From Vulcanisaeta sp. JCM 14467 (GTDB lineage Archaea > Thermoproteota > Thermoprotei > Thermoproteales > Thermocladiaceae): DNA of 64,000 nt. Of this stretch, positions 7,544 to 17,177 are shown in pieces. Position 1 is the first letter of the stretch. Each line of letters begins with the position of its first letter. Location: NCBI RefSeq assembly GCF_001316245.1, contig NZ_BBDM01000007.1, forward strand, positions 1 to 64,000. Reading direction: 5' to 3'. The position numbers were made by a program, and so were the translations under genes. The notes under the pieces are model-generated. The model was not told where the DNA came from, did no database searches, and saw only the letters and a list, made by a program, of their open reading frames with translations.

Positions 7544-9463
7544 ATGGCGTTCCGCGACCACGTTCTTAAGAGTATGAGGGAGGTTTACGGCAGTGTAAGG
7601 CCTGGCATAGTTAAGTTAGTGGAGGGTGTTGAAGAAATGCTTGATGGTGGGCTGCTGATAGTTAGGCTGCCCACCGGTTACGGTAAGTCAACGGTGACTA
7701 GGTTTATTGCGCCGGTCATTAAGAGTGTCGGTAGTGAGTATGGCATTAGTAGGGTCATCCATGTACTACCTCTAAGGAGCATTATCGAGGATGTGTATGT
7801 TAAGACGGTCAACGATTATGATAGGTATGGGGACAAATTAGGCGTTTCCAGGGATGATGTTGCCTATCAGGCTTCGATTATGATCGATGAGGGGCGTAAG
7901 GACGAGTTATTCCTATCCCCATTGATCTACACGACGCTGGACAGCTACATGCTGAACTTCGCGAAGGTTACGCCGTATAGGACTAGGTACGCGTCCTTCG
8001 AGGCTGCGAGGGCGGCCATATACACGGCCATCACCTTCTTCGATGAGGCTCACCTATTCGCTGAGGTTGATGAGGCCAGAGCCTACACGTCGCTGGTGAC
8101 CGCGATCAATAGCTTGCTGGAGGCCAGGCTGCCCGTGGTCGTGATGACGGCCACCGTACCCGACGACTTGGTGGCTAGGTTAATAAACGATATGAACCCA
8201 TTGAGGTGCATGGTGTTGACGATGGACAAGGCCTCCAAGGGCCCTGACAACATCATGGGCTGTAAGAACGTGGTATTCTTCGACAGCGGTTATCAAGCCG
8301 GGTGGGTAGATACGGAGGTTGTGAATGTTAAGGGTGATGGTACCGACAAGGTGGTTGACTTAGTCAACGGGTTGGTTAATGAGGGTAAGAGGGTTTTGGT
8401 GGTTAGGAATACCGTTAGGCTGGCCATAAGGACCTACATGGAGCTCAGGAAGAAACTACCCAAGGAGGTCAGCATGGGCCTGCTTCACGGCAGGTTAACC
8501 CATGGAGATAGGGAGAGGGTAATAAACATGTTAAAGAACTTGAGGGTCCTCGTCGCAACGCAGGTGGTTGAGGCTGGGGTTGACCTGGATTACGATGCCT
8601 TAATAACTGATGCCGCACCCCTCGCCCAATTAGTCCAGAGGGTTGGGAGGATCTGTAGAAAGCGCTTGGAGTGTAGTGGTAAAGCGTATATATTGAATGG
8701 TGATGACGAGTACTATGTTAAGGCCGTTAAGGGTGTCTATGACGTAAATCTAGTTAAGAAGACGGTAGAGACCATAAGCGAGGTCAGGAAGGTTGATTGG
8801 AAGGTGCCGGACTCGACGAGTAGGGAGTCGTACTTTAAGTTGCTCAACGAGGTCTATAGTGAGTACTATAGTAATTTGAAAGTAGACCATGACCTGAGGG
8901 ATGCGTTGAAGGCGCTGGATGGCGTAGTGACCATGCATAGGTCGGACGCCGAGGCCGTGCTGAATAAGTTATGTAGCTTCGTGAGGGAGGGCCAAATGGT
9001 GACGCTGATAATTAATTATCAAGAGTGCATGAAACAGGACAGCGACGCTATAGGTATTATGCGCTGCCTTGAGGAGAACTCCATAAACCTAGACCTGGAC
9101 TACCTAAATAGGAGCGTGGATAAGAAGCATATTCATGAGGAGGTGCTCGACATAGAATACGGCAATGTTGAGGTTTTGGCTATGGTGGGCACGACCACTA
9201 AGGCAGAGACGAATGCTAAAAAGGAGGGGTTGATTAAGCCCATCATTGAGGAAGTATCAATACCTCTGAGTCAATTAACCCGTAATAATGAGTTAAGCTG
9301 CAGTAAATTGAATAGGCTTGACCGCATCCTCTACGTGAGGGTTAAGGAGAGTGGGTTAACTGACATCGAGGACGCAATCATCCGCGTGGTAGCCCTTGGA
9401 ATTAAGGCGAGACCCGATGCATACTACAAAGAGTTAGGTCTCAGCACTGACGTTGGTGATTAG
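7544..9463 (+). CDS. cas3': CRISPR helicase Cas3'
   Basis: This is the superfamily 2 helicase half of Cas3, which unwinds target DNA for the separate HD nuclease. Visible motifs are Walker A PTGYGKST (residues 43-50), the DEAH box FFDEAHLF, motif III VVMTATVPDD, the motif V region VATQVVEAGVDLDYD, and motif VI LVQRVGRICRK. There is no HD domain, consistent with the split Cas3 of type I-A. The stop overlaps the alternative starts of cas3''. Confidence 0.95.
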   Translation: MAFRDHVLKSMREVYGSVRPGIVKLVEGVEEMLDGGLLIVRLPTGYGKSTVTRFIAPVIKSVGSEYGISRVIHVLPLRSIIEDVYVKTVNDYDRYGDKLGVSRDDVAYQASIMIDEGRKDELFLSPLIYTTLDSYMLNFAKVTPYRTRYASFEAARAAIYTAITFFDEAHLFAEVDEARAYTSLVTAINSLLEARLPVVVMTATVPDDLVARLINDMNPLRCMVLTMDKASKGPDNIMGCKNVVFFDSGYQAGWVDTEVVNVKGDGTDKVVDLVNGLVNEGKRVLVVRNTVRLAIRTYMELRKKLPKEVSMGLLHGRLTHGDRERVINMLKNLRVLVATQVVEAGVDLDYDALITDAAPLAQLVQRVGRICRKRLECSGKAYILNGDDEYYVKAVKGVYDVNLVKKTVETISEVRKVDWKVPDSTSRESYFKLLNEVYSEYYSNLKVDHDLRDALKALDGVVTMHRSDAEAVLNKLCSFVREGQMVTLIINYQECMKQDSDAIGIMRCLEENSINLDLDYLNRSVDKKHIHEEVLDIEYGNVEVLAMVGTTTKAETNAKKEGLIKPIIEEVSIPLSQLTRNNELSCSKLNRLDRILYVRVKESGLTDIEDAIIRVVALGIKARPDAYYKELGLSTDVGD

Positions 9464-9464
9464 G

Positions 9465-10199
9465 ATGCTTGCCTGGTGCGGCCATGACCTAACCCAACAC
9501 CTCAGGAATACATACACGCTGGTGGTGGATCCGAGCAATTACGAGTATAGGAATAGGGTGAACCTTGACTCGCTTAAGAGGGAGATTGACACGGTAGTCT
9601 CGCGTTTATCCAGGATATTGGGCATGGATGGAGAATTCGTTAAGGAGGCGCTCGCCGTATCCGCCTACCTACATGACATCGGTAAGGCAATAAGGTATTA
9701 CCAGGGCGTCCTGCAGAATAAATGCAGTAAGGATGAGGAGAGGATATCGTTGAAGGGCCATGAATTAGTGTCAATGTGGGTCGCATACCACGTCTTTAAC
9801 GCCCTAAACGTTAAACTTAAGGAGCCATTCCTGGCAGGCATAGCCCTACACCATAGTGCGAGGAGAAGCCTTGATGAAGCCTACATAGGTTTGATGAAGA
9901 ACTTAACCATAACGCACAGCGATGTGGATAATATAATCGCCATACTTAAAGAATTAAATAGGTTAGGTAAGGCCTGGCTTGACATTGATTATATTGCCGC
10001 ATGGCTTCATCAAGACATAGACCAAATCGTTAAGTTGAAAATAAATGATTACATAAGAGAGTTAGTGAATAGTGGCGTGAGTAAATACGGTGAGTTGGTA
10101 ACCTACGTAATTTCTATTGTCGATGACGTAGATTCATACATTAACCGTAAAGGATTCACACCAGTAATTATACGCAAATTCTTTGTTTCTATTTCATAA
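9465..10199 (+). CDS. cas3'': CRISPR HD nuclease Cas3''
   Basis: The HD-type nuclease degrades the target strand exposed by Cas3'. The HD motif is SAYLHDIGKAIRYYQ (His70, Asp71 from ATG 9465). Further metal ligands are likely in KGHELVSMW and ALHHSARR. In-frame upstream starts at 9453 and 9456 would overlap cas3'. It is the last gene of the interference operon, and its end overlaps the convergent 81-residue ORF by 11 bases. Confidence 0.93.
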   Translation: MLAWCGHDLTQHLRNTYTLVVDPSNYEYRNRVNLDSLKREIDTVVSRLSRILGMDGEFVKEALAVSAYLHDIGKAIRYYQGVLQNKCSKDEERISLKGHELVSMWVAYHVFNALNVKLKEPFLAGIALHHSARRSLDEAYIGLMKNLTITHSDVDNIIAILKELNRLGKAWLDIDYIAAWLHQDIDQIVKLKINDYIRELVNSGVSKYGELVTYVISIVDDVDSYINRKGFTPVIIRKFFVSIS

Positions 10200-10434
10200 A
10201 ATATTTCCTTTTAATTTTTGAGAATATAGGTATTTTTGAAAGTATTTTCGTAAAGTCTTTAAATCGACTCGAAACAATATCCTTAGCCTTATGTGCGCAT
10301 TCGTTAACGAGTTTGGTGAAGTCATCACAATTATCGGCACAGATTATAACCTTACCACCTATTAAAGGGGAGCCTACACTTAACTCACCGCATACTCTTT
10401 GGCTCCTATCCTCATTAATTGACATCTGCATCAC
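10189..10434 (-). CDS. Small hypothetical protein coupled to the ATPase gene
   Basis: I do not recognise this 81-residue protein. It has three to four cysteines (RVCGEL, IICADNCDDF, NECAHKAKDI) and a strongly basic tail ending KIKRKYFMK, which could contact nucleic acid or membrane. Its GTG start follows directly on the TAG stop of the upstream ATPase gene, so the two are likely cotranslated partners. It meets cas3'' tail to tail. Confidence 0.55.
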   Translation of the reverse strand: MMQMSINEDRSQRVCGELSVGSPLIGGKVIICADNCDDFTKLVNECAHKAKDIVSSRFKDFTKILSKIPIFSKIKRKYFMK

Positions 10435-11600
10435 CTAGAATTCGTCGTATACCATATTCCGCGTTTCATCATCAAGCCTTCCTGCACTTATTAATTCAAG
10501 CCTATGGTTTATACCGTGTTTTGCATACCTCGTTAATTCCTCCAACTGATATGTGGCTATGTATGTTGTGACGTATTTCTCAATGAAGTCTTTGGCCCTT
10601 TCATCCTGTGGATTCCGTATTATTGCCTCGGGCCTATACGTGGTTATGATTATTGCCGAGTACTTCAACGCCTCGCTCAGTGTTTCGATTAGGAATCCCG
10701 AGTATTTAGATGGGATGCCGTCGAACCCATCATCAATGAGTACTAATGGCCTTACCGAGTACTCCTCATATAGGGCCTTCACTAATGCTTTAGAGGATTT
10801 AAGTATGAACATGCTTAACTCACCAAGGCTTAGCTTAAGCAGCGTCTCCTCCCTGCCCTGCTCGAGGTGAGTTTCAATTGGTATGCCCTCGCTCAATTCC
10901 AACTCTCCTGAAATGTTGTACTCCTCATGCGCTATTGGCGGTATCCTAGTCTTTAGCAGTATTGATATTGGCCTGAGCAGTGGGCACTCGCTCTCCCTGG
11001 GCCATTTGCTAACTAATTCATGGAGTTTCTCGATTTGCTTAAGAGTTATTGAGTATAGGAGTTCCCTCAGGCCGTGAGGCCACGCCACTATGGCCGACAC
11101 CCACATGGTTAAGCCCGGAATCAAGCCCTTAGCCTGGTCCAGCGTTAATGTCTCCAACCTGCCGCTCCTAAGTATTAATTCAACGCCAATACTACCATTC
11201 ACATTAACTAGGCATGCGTAGTCCACGCTGCCTGGGTCGTAGCCAATGTTCCTTAATCCATCATAGACTTGGCTGCCCTCAACGCATACCTTAACCATGG
11301 ACTTATTATGTAACTCAACGTAATTCCTGAACCCTGCGTTATGTAGGATTTCGCTAAACACTTCTTCAAATTTATTGATAATGTTCTCATTTTTATTATT
11401 AATAATAATTTCCTTGCACTTTACAGGTAAACTCTGCTCATATGCTTTCCTGTACGCGTCTAGGATCATTAGGACAGGCTCCACGTAAAGTGCCCAGGCC
11501 AGCATGGTTTTCCCTGAGCCTGGCATCCCAATTAGGAAGTTTAGCCCGTTGGGTTCCCAGTACGGGCTTCCATCCACTATTAGGCTGGTGATGATGCCAT
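10435..11600 (-). CDS. ABC/RecF-type P-loop ATPase next to the CRISPR locus
   Basis: Walker A is GMPGSGKT (residues 25-32), an ABC-like signature LSLGELS comes late, and Walker B is RPLVLIDDGFDGIP about 40 residues after it. A possible H-loop follows at IIITTYRPEA. This order is that of SMC/RecF/OLD-like ATPases, but no long coiled coil is evident. The uninterrupted frame starts at GTG 11577. One inserted C at the gcc near 11586 joins it to ATG 11600 (MASSPALIVDG) and gives 388 residues. No specific function can be assigned. The location suggests a defence or CRISPR-accessory role. Confidence 0.7.
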
Positions 11601-11782
11601 AGCCTGAAGCTCAAACCTCACATCAATGATTATGCTAAGCCAATTTAAAAACTTCAGATCAATACAGTACGTTATTTCCGGCAATCTCAAGCACAGTAAT
11701 TTAATATTGCGTCACACATCCTTTACGGCTCTGCTTTCCTGGTGCGTTTAATTGTTAACATCTTAGTAAACTTTAGTAAAAA

Positions 11783-11812
11783 CTATAAATGTTTACAGTT
11801 ATGTATTACCAT
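11783..11812 (+). promoter_or_regulatory. vapB promoter with flanking inverted repeat
   Basis: A TATA box ctataaa at 11783-11789 lies about 27 bases before GTG 11813. Inverted hexamers gtaaac (11767-11772) and gtttac (11791-11796) flank it and are a plausible autoregulatory site for the antitoxin. Confidence 0.5.
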
Positions 11813-12049
11813 GTGACGAGTGCTGTAATATCGATTAGGGTGGATGAGGAGTTGAAGAGGGAGTTGGAGGAGCTTGGGATTGACTATGCAGACTTGGTGA
11901 GGAGGTGCCTGGAGGAGGTTGTGAGGAGGGAGAAACTGAGGAGGGAGGTTGAGAGGGCGGATAGGATTAGGGAGGGGTTGTTGAGGGTTCACGGTGTTTT
12001 TCCGTCCCTGGCTGAGTTGGTTAGGGAGGATAGGGATGATGATCATTGA
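11813..12049 (+). CDS. vapB: VapB-type antitoxin
   Basis: The N-terminus (SAVISIRVDEELKRELEELG) is a ribbon-helix-helix-like DNA-binding segment typical of crenarchaeal VapB antitoxins. A charged helical tail follows and would wrap the toxin. GTG 11813 is chosen because a TATA box lies 27 bases upstream. The frame also opens at 11789. The partner toxin gene overlaps its end but is truncated, so this antitoxin looks orphaned. Confidence 0.75.
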   Translation: MTSAVISIRVDEELKRELEELGIDYADLVRRCLEEVVRREKLRREVERADRIREGLLRVHGVFPSLAELVREDRDDDH

Positions 12050-12130
12050 TACGCCAGCTCTCCTGGCTATCTACGTTCCAGGGGTTGAGCGGCTTTATTG
12101 GCTTTAATGATTGAGCGTGGGTGGTTATAA
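12039..12130 (+). pseudogene. vapC: Truncated VapC (PIN-domain) toxin
   Basis: ATG 12039 opens a reading frame beginning MIIDTPALLAIYVPG, the canonical VapC start with the first catalytic Asp. The frame stops at 12105-12107. An adjacent frame continues AALLALMIERGWL and stops at 12128-12130, which resembles the end of a PIN domain. The whole middle, with the remaining acidic residues, is absent. This is an internal deletion, not a simple frameshift. Confidence 0.7.
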
Positions 12131-12216
12131 CTTCATATTAGGAGTATTATTCTTATTTTACGATACGAAAGGTATTGAATTCCTGGGCTTACGGGGTTGT
12201 TGGGTGGTGGGTGGGT

Positions 12217-12513
12217 TTAGGTCTCTATTTTGTCTTGCCACTTGCTTATTAGTTCGTTTATTTTCCTGGCCATCTCCAGATCCAGTTGCGTTATCCCTCC
12301 CTCGTCGTGGGTCGTGAGTTTTAGTGTTAGGTGTTTCCACACGATGACCATGTCTGGGTGGTGTTCCTCCCTTTCGGCTAGTTGGGCTAGTTCGTTTATG
12401 AAGGCTATGCAGTCCATGAATGTTTTGAACTCGAGCTCCCTAACGATGTAATTGCCCTCAAGCCTCCAGCCCTGGGGCAGTGACTTGAGTATTTCCTCCC
12501 TGGTGAGCCTCAC
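12217..12513 (-). CDS. Pterin-4a-carbinolamine dehydratase
   Basis: The enzyme dehydrates 4a-hydroxytetrahydropterin. The active-site signature EEHHPDMVIVWKHL followed by LTTHDEGG is clear. Length (98 residues) and the start MRLTREEILKSLPQGW are normal. The gene stands alone, and its 5' neighbour is divergent. Archaeal members may act on other pterins such as those of molybdenum cofactor metabolism; the sequence does not decide this. Confidence 0.92.
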   Translation of the reverse strand: MRLTREEILKSLPQGWRLEGNYIVRELEFKTFMDCIAFINELAQLAEREEHHPDMVIVWKHLTLKLTTHDEGGITQLDLEMARKINELISKWQDKIET

Positions 12514-12615
12514 GGTTCCTGCTGAGTAACTGACTATTAAGTGCTGTGCCTTTATTCGGCGATTTTTAACGTCCGTGGCGGTGGGTTTTTATTTACTGCC
12601 TGGCGTTTTTAGTGG

Positions 12616-13047
12616 ATGTCTATTGGGGATAAGTCGCTTAGGGAGGACGAGGTAGACCTATCGGAGGTTTCTGAGCTTGTGGATTTCCTGATTATGCAAG
12701 ACATTAAGCGCTATCTTCCTGCCTGGGTTAGGGAGGCTTTGGGTGTGAATGTTGATAAGCTTGGGAGGAGGGTTGTTGAGGGTGTCGGTGAGTTTGATGG
12801 TTATGCGGAGTTCGGTGATAAAGTTATTGTGGCTAAAATCATGGTAACGCTCAGGCTCAGGGATGTGAGGGACTTCGTAGAGAAGGTCAACAGGCTAAGG
12901 CAAAGCATGGCAGGTAAGGAAGTCATCGCCATAATAGCCCACGTATTCAAGGGAAGGGGCTTCAACAAGGCTGTGGAATTAGCCAAAGCAAACGGCATTA
13001 AAATAATCAAACACTACGGCGAGGAAGACTTTGAAGAAATTACGTAG
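12616..13047 (+). CDS. PD-(D/E)XK nuclease-like protein, probably inactive
   Basis: The 143-residue protein has a helical N-terminus and then a restriction-endonuclease-like core. EFDGYAEFGDKVIVAKIM matches the Asp-bearing strand, but the expected Glu-x-Lys is replaced by Ala-Lys-Ile. Further on come KEVIAIIAHVFKGRGFNKA and ANGIKIIKHYG, matching the later strands of archaeal DUF3782-like proteins. The missing acidic residue suggests a structural or DNA-binding role. Confidence in the fold is moderate. Confidence 0.5.
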   Translation: MSIGDKSLREDEVDLSEVSELVDFLIMQDIKRYLPAWVREALGVNVDKLGRRVVEGVGEFDGYAEFGDKVIVAKIMVTLRLRDVRDFVEKVNRLRQSMAGKEVIAIIAHVFKGRGFNKAVELAKANGIKIIKHYGEEDFEEIT

Positions 13048-13067
13048 ATTTTAATCGTGCCCCTACA

Positions 13068-14183
13068 TCATTCCTCGGGCAAAAATCTCTTAATTACTGC
13101 GTAATAGAGAGTTATTGAGAAGATGGCTGTGAAGGCTAGAGTTGATAGTAGCATTGTGTAGATGGCGATTGGTGGTATTGGTATTAGTGTGTTTGTGAAT
13201 TGTGTTATTGGTAGGCCCGTGTTGCCGTTTATGAATAGGTATGGGTACCTGGATCCGTCGTTTACGTACTCCATGAGTATGAGTATTGCCTCTGCGAGTA
13301 TGCCTGTGCTCATTGTGGCTGGCCTGGTGACTTTGCCCTGTAGTGTTGTGTAGAAGGCATATATGGCTGTGGTGGCTAGGGCTATGGTTAGGGCTATGGC
13401 CATGTAGAAGGCTGGGTAGAACATTGCCGTGGTTGGGTCGTAACCGAGTAGTGGGCCTGCGATGTTCCTGGCTATGTATGGGTCGTACCTCTGGAGCACC
13501 GTGTAGTAGTAGGCTCCGGCTATTGCCTGTGGGACGAGTAATAGTAGGCCTGTGCCTAGGGCTATCTTGATGCCCCTAATGTTTAGGTTCCTCCTTGTGG
13601 CGAGTACCGTGGCTGTTACGAAGGCCCCGATGTCCATGGCGCCAATCAGCGTGTGGGCTATGAGAGGTGGGTATACTGGGTTTGAGAGTGCGGTGAGTGG
13701 GTTAAGGCCGTTGGTCGTGTATTGCATGTAGTCTAGGCCCGCGAAGAGGTATCTGAAGCCTATTGGGACTAGGAGTACGGATATGGCCATTGGTATTCCG
13801 ATTAGGCTGTGGGTCCTTGGGCTTACCCTGCCCCATAGGTGCCAGTAAATGGCTATGAGTGGTATGCTGATGAGTATTCCCGTCAGGCTATGGCCACTGG
13901 GTAGAAGTAGGTCCTCATGAATATGGCCGTCATTGATGGGAATAGGCCGGCCATGAACACGGTAAGTATCGTGCCCCAGACACCGCCGAAGAGCTCTGAC
14001 ACAACCATTAGCCTAAACATGTCCCTAGCCGTGGTCTCCAGCCCCGCGTCGTTGCGCCTGTACGCTAGGTACCTGGTTATCACTGTTAGTACCGTAGCCC
14101 CAATTATCACGTTAACGAAGACCAGGTGCATCTCCAGGGCGAAGCGAGGACGGCGAATGAGAGTAGGCTAGGTAGTCACTCAT
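13068..14183 (-). CDS. Cytochrome bd-type oxidase, second CydA-like subunit (frame breaks)
   Basis: This is a multi-spanning membrane protein resembling a shortened CydA: MHLVFVNVIIGATVLTVITRY with a possible haem-ligand His, then VSELFGGVWGTILTVFMAG, which mirrors the GTxxEF region of CydA. It is probably the partner subunit of the upstream oxidase gene. One missing C near 13886 (minus gcctgac for gccctgac) joins two frames. Another discontinuity lies between ATG 14183 and 14131. ATG 14183 overlaps the upstream stop. Subunit II (CydB) identity is not supported by motifs. Confidence 0.75.
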
Positions 14184-15832
14184 GGCCGCCCACCCCAACC
14201 AATTCTCTTACCCTGTCCAGTAGGCTTGGCCTTGTGGCTACGTAGTACATTGCCAGGGCACCAACAATGGCTATGGCAAGTAGGATAATGACTACGAAGG
14301 CCACGAAGCCGGGCGTTATGGGGTCGCTTGTCACGACTTCGTTCGTGGTTATTAGGCCGTAGACTGTCCAGGGCTGCCTACCAATCTCCCTCGCTGCCCA
14401 GCCGGCTGTTGCCGCTATGGCTGATAGCACCGCCATTGCCGAGGCTAGGAAGGGCATCACGTTGTCGGCGCCTATCAGTACGCCGAGTATTTCGTTGTTT
14501 ATGAAGTCCGTTATCGCGGATAGCACGGGCACCCTGACCAGGTAGGTGAATAGTACCAGCACTGCGGCTATGGCAAGTAGTATGCCGGCGCCAATCATTG
14601 TGTAGTAGAAGGTACTAACCAACGGAGCCAACGGCTCTAGGGCTAGGACAGCCGCCTCGCAGTTCTGGGCTAGCGTCACGTTGGCCATTGGGCCGAGGTA
14701 GCTGAGCATCCTTGGGTCCAGCTCGCTGTATAGTTGGCTGAAGGTTGTGTTGCCTAGGGCCTGGCATTGGACTAGGTAGTACTTGAAGCCGTATAGTGGG
14801 TGGCTTGGGTTTCCGTAGGCGAACAACGCCTCTATTGGGTCGTAATACTCATACCCATAGACCCCTGGCCCACCGGTCAAGGTGGTCAGTGCCGTGAACT
14901 TGGGTGGTTGGTAGGCGACCACGTCATCACCCATGAAGTGGCCGAGGACTATCGGCTCGATGAGGAGGACTATGGCTAGTACCCAGAGTAGTGGCTTCAG
15001 TAGCTTGATGTACCTGCTGTCGTGGGTCCTGAAGAACCTTATTGATAGGGCTAGGGCCACGGCGCCAACACCGATTGCGTAGGCCGCGAGTAATGTGTGG
15101 AGTGTGGTCACTATTGCGTCTGGGTTTACCATGGGTAGCCATGGGTTTGTGAAGTAAGTACCGACCATTGAGGTGAAGTTGGCGTTGGTTAGGGCCACCG
15201 AGCCAGCGCCATCTATTGTGTAGTGCAGTAGTAGGGCTGCGAGGTTTAGTGTTGCGGTTAGGTTTGCGGCGTTTGGTCCGTAGGTTGGTAGGAATGGGTA
15301 TAGGTCGTGTGGTATGTCGCCCATTCCCCAGGGCACGTTCATCCAGCATTTGCCGTTAGTATGAAGTAGCCTGAGAGTGAGCCGAGGAGCCACGCGGCTA
15401 TGAGTATGCTGAGGGTGTACTTGGCACTCCACCTGCCTATGGCGATTATGAAGAGGACTACGAGCACTGCCTCGCCTATGAAGCTATGGTTGCCTCGTAG
15501 AGTAGTGGTATGAAGGCTGAGGAGGAGAAGAGTAGTATGCTCGTCGGCCAAATGTCCAACAAACCAAACTCTACTATGGTCCCCGTGACTGCGCCTAGAG
15601 CGAAGTTCACGGCCCAGACCATGGTCAGGGTCTTGGAGTAGTTCAGGAATAATTCGTCCCCGGTCCTGTACCACTTAATGAGCCATGCGAGTATGGCTAG
15701 TGGGAAGCCTAGGGTGAAGGATACGAAGACTGCGTGTAGGTAAATACCGACTATTGTCATCACCATGGCGTTGCTGACATTGGTACTATGCACGTAGACC
15801 TCACCGAGTGGCCCCAGGGCCGTGTAATCCAT
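14176..15832 (-). CDS. cydA: Cytochrome bd-type ubiquinol/menaquinol oxidase subunit I (frame breaks)
   Basis: CydA carries the haems and quinol site of bd-type terminal oxidases. Family regions visible after repair are ALGAVTGTIVEFG, LYEATIAFIGEAVLVVLF, SGYFILTANAWMNVP and VTTLHTLLAAYAIG. Two single-base losses interrupt the gene near 15483 and 15346, each fixed by one C in GCC on the coding strand. The repaired length is 1659 bases, 552 residues plus stop. It is followed with overlap by the second subunit gene. It implies a bd-type terminal oxidase with oxygen as the probable acceptor. Confidence 0.85.
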
Positions 15833-16026
15833 TCCTGGTCGCGCAGTTGATTTGGCTACTACTTAAAATGTCTGGTGTATTGATTAATTATCATAATTAA
15901 TGATTCACTGCTAAATTTGCTGAAGCTGGTGCTTGGATTTATTTATTATTTAATTGCATTCAATTGAATAATTGCGTGGTGAGACCTCGGCAAAAGTTTT
16001 TCTCTGGTTTTTGCAGAGTATTACCT

Positions 16027-16954
16027 GTGAATTATTGGCTAATCATTGTTAGGGAGAGGACATTCATGGACATTGCCGAGAAGGGGTTCTTCGGCTGTAG
16101 GGACCTGAGTGCGGGCTATTGATGACTAGGGTTAGGCCTGGCACTAGGCTTGTGGTTTTCGTGAGTGGCTTCGGCTGTAAGTCCTACTGTAAGTCCTTTG
16201 TTGGTGTTCTTGAGGTTGTTGGGGATTGGGTTAAGGCTAGCAGCAAGATTGGTGATTGGTCACACGTTGTTGAGGTCAAGCCAATAGCCCTGGGTAGGGT
16301 TGAGCTTGGTGCCGTGGCTGGCAAGCTGTCCTTCATCAGGGATAGGAGGAGTGTTACCGAGGCCCTGCACTCCGTCGATCCGGCTAACCCCAAGGCCATG
16401 CCCATGCCACCTGAGGATGCCGAGTTAATAATGAACGAATTAAGGAGACAATCAACGCCGAGGCCGGCTGTCGAGACCCTGGCACAGGTGCTGGTGAGAC
16501 CAAGCCTGCCGTGGCCAGGGCGGTTGCCGAGACTCAGGGTGTTGGGTCTACTGACGCCATTGGGTTGTTGGTTGAGGTTGCCCAGTTGCTTGGTTATTAC
16601 CCTGTGAGGGATGTTGAGGTTGGTGGTTATAGGCTTGGGCTTGCCTGGTGGGGTGATGAGGATGAGTATAGGGATGGCTTGGCGCCGCTGGCCGTGTTTG
16701 AGGTCGTGGAGAGCCCCGAGCAGGTCCTGGCGAGGCTTAAGCATGCGAGGGATCGTTGGAGAGGCGTTAGGCTATACGCCATCGTCGCTGATGAGAAGGC
16801 TAAGCGTAGCCTTGAGGCGGCCCTGAGGGGTTCGTTTCATGAGCTTAAGAGGAGGGTTAAGGTCATAATGCTTAACGAACTCCAGGGCCTTGTCCAGGAC
16901 CTCAGGAAGCACGGTGACCTAGTCAGGGAGTTCGTGATGTTGGGTAGGGATTGA
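16027..16954 (+). CDS. EVE-domain protein fused to a restriction-endonuclease-like domain (frame breaks)
   Basis: The N-terminal 130 residues (MNYWLIIVRERTFMDIAEKG ... TRVRPGTRLVVFVSG ... FVGVLEVVGDW) match the EVE/PUA-like fold, which reads modified bases. After a linker, the C-terminal half has LAPLAVFEVVESPEQVLARL and RLYAIVADEKAKRSLEAAL, a PD-(D/E)XK-like arrangement lacking a canonical Glu-x-Lys. Two single-base losses, near 16104 (gacctgag) and 16483 (ggcaca), break the frame. Repaired length is 930 bases. Modification-dependent restriction is inferred, not shown. Confidence 0.68.
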
Positions 16955-17177
16955 GTCTCATGGTGTTAAGAAAACCTATTATGTCCTGATGGCATGATGT
17001 GGTTAGGTAGAGGGTCTAATTAAAGGATCTATATTAGGAGGATACCCGGACTTACCCTTTATGGCCGATGTCCCAACCCAGTACTTGTATTGACCATGGC
17101 CCTGACCTTTATCACATTGACGTTTTAATTAATAACACGATATAATACTTAAGTATATGGCTCATTAACAATGCCTA

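Noticed and set aside
11590-11640. A C/D-box guide RNA suggested by gtgatga and ctga strings
   Set aside because: The strings lie in and just before the start of the ATPase gene and no matching internal boxes or guides are convincing.
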